Shown: in pieces, positions 1 to 3,721 of the stretch
Layout of the letters: every line of letters begins with the position of its first letter
Numbering within the stretch: the stretch's first letter is position 1
Source of the DNA: an uncultured Clostridia bacterium
Lineage (GTDB): Bacteria > Bacillota > Clostridia > Oscillospirales > Acutalibacteraceae
Direction: 5' to 3'
NCBI GenBank assembly: GCA_937901145.1
Contig: CALCHE010000216.1
Span: forward strand, 1-7,080
Length of the DNA: 7,080 nucleotides
Notes under the pieces: generated by a model
Database searches by the model: none
Told to the model about the DNA's origin: nothing
Seen by the model: the letters and a program-made list of their open reading frames with translations, nothing else
Position numbers and translations under genes: made by a program

Positions 1-110
1 TCTGAAAAGTGATGTGATAAATATGTTTCGAGGTTATCGAGGTTTTCGGGCTTCTCTGATATGGTCTTTATAGCCTCTATAAACTGTTTTGATATTTCTG
101 TGTGTTTCAT
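1..110 (-). CDS. 5' part of an unrecognised gene, cut by the left edge
   Basis: An open frame begins with ATG at 110-108 on the minus strand and stays open for 36 complete codons to the window edge. It starts MKHTEISKQF and continues through IEAIKTISEKPENLDNLETY. A good ribosome binding site (GGAAGGAG) lies just upstream and directly follows the stop codon of the 258-aa gene, with only 16 bases between the genes, so the two are almost certainly co-transcribed and probably translationally coupled. The visible part is helical and hydrophilic, with no signal peptide or membrane segment. I do not assign a family. Small proteins of this style often sit beside LPD29-type accessory genes in Clostridia mobile elements, but that is only contextual. 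Confidence 0.72.
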   Translation of the reverse strand, partial: MKHTEISKQFIEAIKTISEKPENLDNLETYLSHHFS

Positions 111-126
111 AGTGTTATCTCCTTCC

Positions 127-903
127 TTATGCTGCTGACTTCTTAGGCTGTGTAATGAGTGTATAATAGAAATTAGTGTGGAAATAGTCGACCATCGCAT
201 TTGATTCATCGAAACGGTACGCTGAAATGATAGAATTAATCTTGTTAACCTTCTCCATTCCTGAAGCTGTGAACTGTTTGTTTTTCTCCAGGTAGTATTC
301 ATTAAGATAAACTGCGCCGGTGGTGCTTGTCATATAGTCAAGAGTTGCAGCTGATACACGGATTTTCTCTCTTTCTTCGTATGAGTCAAGAGCGAAGAAT
401 CTATCACGGTGGATAGTGGCTCTGTGTCCGTTTTCGTCGGTGTATTCTATCCAATACTGCCCGCCCTGGATTTCATAAACCTTGATATATTCCTCAAGGC
501 TGATAAAGTCCTCAGCTGTGGTGTTAATGGTTGCGGTGATGTTTCCGTTCCTCATGGAAAGAGTAACGCCCTTGATGCCTGACTTCTTGATGTCCTCGGC
601 TATTGCTTTCTTGAGGTCCTGGCCGTATAAACCGAGTCGGCTCTTACTGCCGTATACTGCACCGCCGCCCATGTATCCGTCTGTGTGTACTGTTGCCGGC
701 TCTTCCTGTCCCTTGTCTCCATTAGTGCCGAGAATGGCAGAAATGAGGGTGCTTTCATCTGCGTAACCGTACCAACATCTTTTTTTACCGTGCCATCTGA
801 ATTTCATTTCTTTTAAGGCTGTGCGTACTGCTTCGGAAGGCTTTCCGTCAAAGTAAATCTCTTTGCTGTTGAATTCTCCATTGTTTCTGATTTCGTAAGT
901 CAT
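127..903 (-). CDS. Mobile-element accessory protein with LPD29-like central region, 258 aa
   Basis: The protein has no assigned enzymatic role. Counting from MTYEIRNNGEF, residues 1-58 form a compact N-terminal domain rich in aromatic and basic residues (KFRWHGKKRCWYGYA, about 34-48). A Gly-rich linker follows at about 59-93. Residues 94-140 (GQDLKKAIAEDIKKSG..., then a beta pair ending in TAEDF) resemble LPD29, the large polyvalent protein associated domain 29 of phages and conjugative elements. The remainder, to 258, is a mixed helical tail with no signal peptide or membrane span. The frame is open upstream to a GTG at 939-937, but the ATG at 903-901 is preferred because GGAGGA lies 7 bases before it, while the GTG has no such site. 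It is followed closely by the partial gene at 110-1. Such proteins are cargo or early genes in Clostridia plasmids, ICEs and prophages. The LPD29 match is from memory of the family pattern, so it is moderate. Confidence 0.85.
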   Translation of the reverse strand: MTYEIRNNGEFNSKEIYFDGKPSEAVRTALKEMKFRWHGKKRCWYGYADESTLISAILGTNGDKGQEEPATVHTDGYMGGGAVYGSKSRLGLYGQDLKKAIAEDIKKSGIKGVTLSMRNGNITATINTTAEDFISLEEYIKVYEIQGGQYWIEYTDENGHRATIHRDRFFALDSYEEREKIRVSAATLDYMTSTTGAVYLNEYYLEKNKQFTASGMEKVNKINSIISAYRFDESNAMVDYFHTNFYYTLITQPKKSAA

Positions 904-910
904 TGTTAAA

Positions 911-916
911 TCCTCC
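911..916 (-). promoter_or_regulatory. Ribosome binding site deciding the start of the 258-aa gene
   Basis: The minus strand reads GGAGGA here, 7 bases before the ATG at 903-901. It fits the anti-Shine-Dalgarno sequence far better than anything in front of the upstream GTG at 939-937, and so supports the shorter 258-aa reading. It also abuts a TATAAT hexamer (917-922), so a transcript starting from that hexamer would lack this site. Confidence 0.8.
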
Positions 917-946
917 ATTATATATTGACTTTTTTTCACCCGTCAA
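917..946 (-). promoter_or_regulatory. Possible minus-strand promoter overlapping the RBS of the 258-aa gene
   Basis: On the minus strand TTGACG (946-941) and TATAAT (922-917) are separated by 18 bases. The hexamers are near consensus, but the -10 touches the ribosome binding site, so transcription would start near 910 and give an mRNA with about 7 leader bases and no Shine-Dalgarno sequence. Either it makes a nearly leaderless mRNA or it is not the real promoter and the gene is read from the strong promoter at 1403-1431. It lies on top of the opposing promoter at 925-953. Confidence 0.35.
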
Positions 947-953
947 CTATAAT
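925..953 (+). promoter_or_regulatory. Consensus plus-strand promoter for a predicted antisense RNA
   Basis: TTGACT (925-930) and TATAAT (948-953) are separated by exactly 17 bases, a near-perfect vegetative promoter with a start expected near 960. No protein-coding gene with a ribosome binding site follows. Instead a strong intrinsic terminator ends at 1045, so the product is probably a short non-coding RNA. The promoter lies just upstream of, and antisense to, the leader of the 258-aa gene. Confidence 0.7.
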
Positions 954-959
954 GGAAGA

Positions 960-1045
960 GTAGAACGGCGACGGGTTTTCCGTTTGTCTTCTTGTTTAGT
1001 CTATCGGTTCAGGGTTCCAAGCTTAGCCGATAGGCTGTTTTTTTT
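960..1045 (+). ncRNA. Predicted antisense/regulatory RNA of about 85 nt
   Basis: The span from the predicted start of the 925-953 promoter to the T-run of the terminator at 998-1045 contains no convincing open frame. It has a small 5' hairpin (ACGG 971-974, loop GTTTT, CCGT 980-983) and ends in a 10-bp terminator hairpin. It is complementary to the region between the 32-aa ORF and the 258-aa gene on the minus strand, and its T-run overlaps the stop codon of the 32-aa ORF. This geometry resembles the convergent RNA antitoxin of type I toxin-antitoxin loci such as TxpA/RatA, where the two RNAs overlap at the toxin 3' end. The RNA is inferred from promoter and terminator only, and the function is inference. 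Confidence 0.5.
998..1045 (+). terminator. Intrinsic terminator of the predicted antisense RNA
   Basis: AGTCTATCGG (998-1007) pairs with CCGATAGGCT (1027-1036) through ten consecutive pairs including one G-U, with a 19-nt loop. After one G comes a run of eight T (1038-1045). On the minus strand no T-run follows the hairpin, so it should act only on plus-strand transcription and let leftward operon transcripts through. Confidence 0.82.
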
Positions 1046-1142
1046 ATTTGTTTTTCTTTTGCTTAGCTATCATATACAGGGCGATTATTGAAAGCGTTAA
1101 GCCTGTAACAGATAACACGATTTGAATAATATCAATAATCAT
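1044..1142 (-). CDS. Possible 32-aa single-helix membrane peptide (type I toxin-like)
   Basis: The ATG at 1142-1140 opens a 32-codon frame starting MIIDIIQIVLSVTGLTLSII and ending in KQKKNK. It would form one hydrophobic helix (about residues 2-26) with a basic tail, the usual architecture of Fst/TxpA-type and 'putative holin-like' small toxins, which act by inserting in the cytoplasmic membrane. Its stop codon meets the terminator of the predicted antisense RNA on the other strand, as expected for a convergent type I toxin-antitoxin pair. Against it, there is no recognisable ribosome binding site before the ATG, an in-frame TAG sits two codons upstream, and T-rich minus-strand DNA easily yields hydrophobic frames by chance. 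A candidate only. Confidence 0.4.
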   Translation of the reverse strand: MIIDIIQIVLSVTGLTLSIIALYMIAKQKKNK

Positions 1143-1153
1143 AATCTATATTG

Positions 1154-1182
1154 TTGACAATGGCAAAGATTTTTGTTATCAT
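1154..1182 (+). promoter_or_regulatory. Consensus-like plus-strand promoter facing a hairpin
   Basis: TTGACA (1154-1159) and TATCAT (1177-1182) are separated by 17 bases. The predicted start, near 1189, falls inside the 5' arm of the hairpin at 1187-1214, so no ordinary gene is driven from here. It could give a very short RNA, or read through as antisense to the 42-aa gene. It may also be a chance match in AT-rich DNA. Confidence 0.4.
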
Positions 1183-1186
1183 AGTT

Positions 1187-1216
1187 AAGGGAGTGAGAGT
1201 GTTCCCACTCCCTTTT
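1187..1216. terminator. Hairpin terminator after the 42-aa gene, probably bidirectional
   Basis: AAGGGAGTG (1187-1195) pairs perfectly with CACTCCCTT (1206-1214) around a 10-nt loop. TTTT ends the plus-strand side (1213-1216). It lies four bases beyond the stop codon of the minus-strand 42-aa gene and is well placed to end, or partly end, its mRNA, although the minus strand has only two T after the stem. Partial read-through would feed the downstream leftward genes. Confidence 0.65.
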
Positions 1217-1219
1217 AAA

Positions 1220-1348
1220 CTATTCGTTAAGCATTTCTATTAATTTGGTTATCAAACTAATTAAACTGCTTAACAGACCGATTAAGGCAGAGGTAACAGC
1301 AAGTTTTGAAGCCGTGTTGTTATCTCTGTTCTTTTTCTTTTTAGCCAT
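1220..1348 (-). CDS. 42-aa basic/amphipathic small peptide, unrecognised
   Basis: ATG at 1348-1346 opens a 42-codon frame ending in TAG. The start is well supported by AAAGGAG at 1364-1358, nine bases upstream, and by a near-consensus promoter at 1403-1431. The peptide has a basic N-terminus (MAKKKKNRDNN) followed by a continuous hydrophobic or amphipathic helix from about residue 14 (KLAVTSALIGLLSSLISLIT, then KLIEMLNE). Leu and Ile recur about every three to four residues, so it could insert in the membrane or self-associate as a helix. I do not recognise a named family. Small toxins, holin-like peptides and phage accessory peptides share this look. The promoter spacer and start region carry the ATTCAG/CTGAAT element, so it is probably repressed by the neighbouring HTH protein. 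Confidence 0.68.
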   Translation of the reverse strand: MAKKKKNRDNNTASKLAVTSALIGLLSSLISLITKLIEMLNE

Positions 1349-1376
1349 TGTTCTGTTCTCCTTTCTTTAAGATTAT

Positions 1377-1394
1377 ATTCAGCACTTACTGAAT
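1377..1394. promoter_or_regulatory. Operator-like palindrome ATTCAG-N6-CTGAAT
   Basis: ATTCAGCACTTACTGAAT has perfect 6-bp inverted arms around six bases. It covers the predicted start of the leftward transcript (about 1396) and its first bases, a classic repressor position. It is one of four similar sites in this control region. Confidence 0.6.
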
Positions 1395-1402
1395 ACAACA
1401 AG

Positions 1403-1431
1403 ATTATAACAGATAAAACTGAATAAGTCAA
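1403..1431 (-). promoter_or_regulatory. Strong leftward promoter with operator element in its spacer
   Basis: On the minus strand TTGACT (1431-1426), a 17-base spacer and TATAAT (1408-1403) are preceded by TG in extended -10 position. Transcription would start near 1396 and give a leader of about 48 nt before the 42-aa gene. The spacer holds ATTCAGTTTTATCTGT (1424-1409), which differs by one base from the element in the divergent promoter at 1616-1644. Confidence 0.82.
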
Positions 1432-1447
1432 TAGTTTTTATAAAATA

Positions 1448-1465
1448 ATTCAGTAAAAAATGAAT
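1448..1465. promoter_or_regulatory. Imperfect operator-like site upstream of the leftward promoter
   Basis: ATTCAGTAAAAAATGAAT fits the ATTCAG-N6-CTGAAT pattern with one mismatch in the second arm. Its centre is 41 bp from the promoter-spacer site, which is itself 30 bp from the 1377-1394 palindrome. These are close to four and three helical turns, so one protein could bind all three on one DNA face. Confidence 0.42.
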
Positions 1466-1615
1466 ATTTTTAAATGTGTTTTAAAGTACACTTTTATGCA
1501 CTGTATTATTGTTATAAAAGCTCTACGGGTGGGGGATATGTGAATTATTATATGGTATTAGTCAGTCCCGAAACCACACTCACAAAACAAAAAGAGCAAA
1601 AAATTCAGAAATCTC
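1466..1615. other. Non-coding spacer between the divergent transcription units
   Basis: I find no gene in this stretch. It contains a weak imperfect inverted repeat (AAATGTGT at about 1471-1478 against ACACTTT at about 1488-1494) and a lone ATTCAG half-site at 1603-1608. The recombinase gene nearby makes this a plausible place for a recombination site, but no clear site can be delimited from the sequence alone. Confidence 0.4.
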
Positions 1616-1644
1616 TTGACATTCAGTTTTAACTGTGGTAGAAT
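1616..1644 (+). promoter_or_regulatory. Promoter of the HTH-recombinase-nuclease operon with operator in its spacer
   Basis: TTGACA (1616-1621) and TAGAAT (1639-1644) are separated by 17 bases, with TG in extended -10 position. The spacer contains ATTCAGTTTTAACTGT (1621-1636), whose core CAGTTTTAACTG is near-palindromic and which nearly equals the element in the leftward promoter. Transcription should start near 1651, shortly before AAGGAGG (1661-1667). The arrangement suggests autoregulation by the first gene product. Confidence 0.85.
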
Positions 1645-1676
1645 GAAATCACAATAAATAAAGGAGGCATACAAAA

Positions 1677-1901
1677 ATGCAAACAATGGAAATCGTAAGA
1701 GAGATAATGAAAATCAGAGGTGTAAAGCCTTTTGTTTTGGCAGACAGATTGAATATCAAGCACAGCACATTCAGTGAAAGATTTAATCAGAAGAACATAA
1801 GTACAAAAATACTTTCCGAAATGCTTCGTGCACTCGACTACAAAATAATCCTTGTGCCGAGAGAGACGAGAGTGCCTGAAGGTGGGTTTGAGGTAGAATG
1901 A
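1677..1901 (+). CDS. Small XRE-like helix-turn-helix regulator, 74 aa
   Basis: A short DNA-binding protein whose helix-turn-helix spans about residues 17-39 (KPFVLADRLNIKHSTFSERF, where LADRLNI is the first helix and HSTFSERF the recognition helix). A second helical unit (STKILSEMLRALDY) and a short beta end (KIILVPRE) follow. The length and layout match single-domain phage and mobile-element XRE-type regulators. The start at 1677 is supported by AAGGAGG nine bases upstream. The stop overlaps the recombinase start as ATGA, so the two are translationally coupled. As first gene behind a promoter with an operator-like element in its spacer, it is the natural candidate repressor of both divergent promoters. 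The DNA-binding fold is read from sequence; the regulatory role is inference. Confidence 0.85.
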   Translation: MQTMEIVREIMKIRGVKPFVLADRLNIKHSTFSERFNQKNISTKILSEMLRALDYKIILVPRETRVPEGGFEVE

Positions 1902-2506
1902 CTTGTCATTATCGCCGTGTTTCGAGTAAAGACCAAAACCTCGACAGGCAGACAGAAGCACTTAACCGTTACAAGCCTGCTGATATGGTTTTTACGGACA
2001 AACAAAGCGGCAAGGATTTTTCACGCCAGGATTATCAGAATATGAAATCTCTGGTGGTTGAAGGTGATGAGATAATTGTAGAAGAGTTAGACCGTCTCGG
2101 CAGAAATAAAGAAGAAATAAAATCTGAGCTTGAGTGGTTTAAAAATCACGGGGTTATTGTGAGAATTCTCGATGTGCCGACTACTCTCATTGATTTTCAG
2201 GGTCAGGACTGGATAAAGGATATGGTTAACAATGTCATTATCGAGGTGTTGGGTTCTGTTGCTGAGCAGGAAAGATTGAAAATACTTAAACGTCAGCGAG
2301 AGGGCATTGATGCTATGCAAATAATCGATGGTAAAAAGGTATCACGCAAAACAGGAAAACCCTACGGCAGACAAACAAGAGAAATCCCCGATTTTGAAAA
2401 ATTTCTGCAAAAACAAAAAGACGGTGAAATGACCGTCAATGAGTGTTGTTCCGCTTTGGGCATAAGCAGAAGTTTGTGGTATAACAGGGTGAGGGGGATA
2501 ATGTGA
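1898..2506 (+). CDS. Serine recombinase, resolvase/invertase type, 202 aa
   Basis: This enzyme cuts and rejoins DNA through a phosphoserine-type covalent intermediate, resolving or inverting DNA segments. The N-terminal catalytic domain (1 to about 140) starts YRRVSSKDQN, with Ser9 as the expected nucleophile and Arg7 beside it. The family motif ELDRLGRN (63-70) supplies the two catalytic arginines (66 and 69), and AEQERLKILKRQREGI (122-137) is the conserved start of the long E helix. A C-terminal helix-turn-helix (about 177-200, MTVNECCSALGISRSLWYNR) binds DNA. At 202 aa it is full length for the small resolvase/invertase class and too short for a phage-type large serine integrase. The Gly usually found before the YxRVS motif is replaced by His. 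It overlaps the HTH gene by 4 bp at its start and the nuclease gene by 4 bp at its end. It may resolve multimers or switch a segment outside the window. Confidence 0.93.
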   Translation: MTCHYRRVSSKDQNLDRQTEALNRYKPADMVFTDKQSGKDFSRQDYQNMKSLVVEGDEIIVEELDRLGRNKEEIKSELEWFKNHGVIVRILDVPTTLIDFQGQDWIKDMVNNVIIEVLGSVAEQERLKILKRQREGIDAMQIIDGKKVSRKTGKPYGRQTREIPDFEKFLQKQKDGEMTVNECCSALGISRSLWYNRVRGIM

Positions 2507-3618
2507 AAATGTTGAAAGTTTTTTATTATATATCGGTAGTATTCCTCTCATTTTTCTCTCTGTTCTTTGTTTATGCAGCGGAAAATGTTCTGCTGATAGC
2601 TGCGGTACCTATGGTTATATTTCTGTTAGTTTTTCCGAAATATTATAAAAAGGAACCCACCGTGAATTTTTATGTGAAGGGCACCGATAAAATTGTAGAA
2701 AATAAAATTGTCGCAGAACCTGCCGAAACAGCAGAGACAGAGGCATCGGAAGATAAATCGGAAGAGATAGCAGAAGCTCCCGAGGAAGATTTAATCGATG
2801 AGGGCTACATTACTGAAGTTGAAGACGATGAAGATTTTGAGAGCGAGCCTGTAAAAGAATATATTCACATGGTACAAAGGGCTTATACAAATCACGGTAT
2901 AAGCCTCCGTTCTGAAAGATTTGAGACGAAAGAAGCTGCTGAACACTTTGCAGATGTTTTCAGACACAATTACACATCACGGGTAAATGTTATTGAATTT
3001 GGCAGTGACGGGTACTGGGTATATGCCGACTTCATTCCCGAATGTCAGATAAGAAGCAACTATCGCAGAGATAGCGACACATATATTTTCGCAAATTACA
3101 AGTATGAGGGCAGACATAACCTGCCTGCACCTCCGCCGGAGCATTTCATTGACAAATATCCTAAAGTATCAAACGTTTTAATGTTCGGTGTTATTACATG
3201 GCCGATTCTCTGTTTAATCTTGATTTTCGAATGGTTAAGAGGAGCGGCCCGGATACCTGGAGATAATGTACAGAGCAAAGTCACCGCACAGGAGCTTGCC
3301 AATATGAGCGGTTCCGATTTTGAGCAGTATGTAGGCAGACGATTGAAAGGTATGGGTTACAGTAATGTAAGGGTTACGCAGACAAGCGGCGACTTCGGAG
3401 CTGATGTACTTGCTACTGACTCAAACGGTGAGACTGTCTGTATTCAGTGTAAGCATTACAGTCAGCCCGTCGGAATAAAGGCTGTGCAGGAGATATATTC
3501 CGCCAAGCAGTATTACGGCTGTAAGAAAGCAATGGTAATCACCAATGCTACATACACAAAAGCCGCAATCGACCTTGCCAACAAAACAGGAGTTGACTTG
3601 TGGGGGAATTTCCGATAA
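2503..3618 (+). CDS. Membrane-anchored Mrr-type PD-(D/E)xK nuclease-domain protein, 371 aa
   Basis: Three hydrophobic segments are visible at about residues 5-25, 28-45 and 223-245. Between the second and third lie a strongly acidic linker (about 72-116) and a folded region (about 118-200, with VQRAYTNHGISL, an ETKEAAEHFADVF helix and a DGYWVYADF strand). Residues about 258-371 form an Mrr-like restriction endonuclease domain: the helix SDFEQYVGRRLKGMGY with Glu274, then TSGDFGADVL with Asp301, then CIQCKHY with Gln315 and Lys317, giving the E-D-QxK active-site pattern of the family. All key residues are present, so nuclease activity against DNA is plausible. The GTG start at 2503 overlaps the recombinase stop (GTGA). 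The ATG at 2509 is an alternative, and the G-rich ribosome binding site (2491-2497) serves either. Substrate and biological role are unknown; defence, superinfection exclusion or DNA processing are possible. Confidence 0.88.
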   Translation: MKMLKVFYYISVVFLSFFSLFFVYAAENVLLIAAVPMVIFLLVFPKYYKKEPTVNFYVKGTDKIVENKIVAEPAETAETEASEDKSEEIAEAPEEDLIDEGYITEVEDDEDFESEPVKEYIHMVQRAYTNHGISLRSERFETKEAAEHFADVFRHNYTSRVNVIEFGSDGYWVYADFIPECQIRSNYRRDSDTYIFANYKYEGRHNLPAPPPEHFIDKYPKVSNVLMFGVITWPILCLILIFEWLRGAARIPGDNVQSKVTAQELANMSGSDFEQYVGRRLKGMGYSNVRVTQTSGDFGADVLATDSNGETVCIQCKHYSQPVGIKAVQEIYSAKQYYGCKKAMVITNATYTKAAIDLANKTGVDLWGNFR

Positions 3619-3641
3619 AATTAAAATATAAATAAACAACT

Positions 3642-3678
3642 TCTCACAACAGGGTGAGATTAAAGTCAACAGGGACTT
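3642..3678 (+). promoter_or_regulatory. Tandem hairpins with identical AACAGG loops in the terL leader
   Basis: Hairpin 1 pairs TCTCAC (3642-3647) with GTGAGA (3654-3659). Hairpin 2 pairs AAGTC (3663-3667) with GACTT (3674-3678). Both close with a C-G pair around the same six-base loop AACAGG, and the loops are exactly 20 nt apart while the stems differ in sequence. Different stems with a conserved loop suggest recognition of the loops by a protein or RNA. Hairpin 2 uses bases 3674-3678, which also belong to the 5' arm of the following terminator, so the two structures exclude each other. Confidence 0.55.
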
Positions 3679-3704
3679 ACGGATTAACCGTAGGTCTCTT
3701 TTTT
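3671..3704 (+). terminator. Intrinsic terminator just before terL
   Basis: AGGGACTTACGG (3671-3682) pairs along all twelve positions with CCGTAGGTCTCT (3688-3699), with two G-U pairs and a five-base loop ATTAA, followed by six T (3699-3704). It ends the HTH-recombinase-nuclease transcript. Because the terL ribosome binding site starts only a few bases later and no promoter is evident between them, it probably acts as a conditional attenuator. Confidence 0.87.
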
Positions 3705-3721
3705 GTTTTGTGAGGTGTAAA

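Noticed and set aside
903..1091. 62-aa plus-strand frame across the predicted antisense RNA
   Set aside because: It starts inside the start region of the 258-aa minus-strand gene, begins upstream of the only promoter there, has no ribosome binding site and has an improbable composition. It also runs through the strong terminator at 998-1045.
1138..1166. Minus-strand promoter TTGCCA-17-TATGAT before the 32-aa ORF
   Set aside because: Its -10 hexamer overlaps the ATG of that ORF, so transcription would begin after the start codon and could not express it.
1466..1615. CRISPR array, tRNA or attachment site in the long non-coding spacer
   Set aside because: There are no regularly spaced direct repeats, no cloverleaf-capable tract with TTCGA-type arm, and no recognisable crossover site with flanking inverted repeats beyond a weak imperfect palindrome.
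1629..1961. 110-aa minus-strand frame opposite the HTH gene
   Set aside because: It is a shadow of the plus-strand HTH and recombinase genes, Cys/His/Phe-rich, without ribosome binding site or domain pattern, and it crosses the well-supported promoter at 1616-1644.
2483..2493. AACAGGGTGAG occurs here and again at 3648-3658
   Set aside because: The first copy serves as part of the ribosome binding region of the nuclease gene and has no partner arm to form a hairpin. AACAGGG also occurs inside the portal gene, so the shared 11-mer is probably coincidence.
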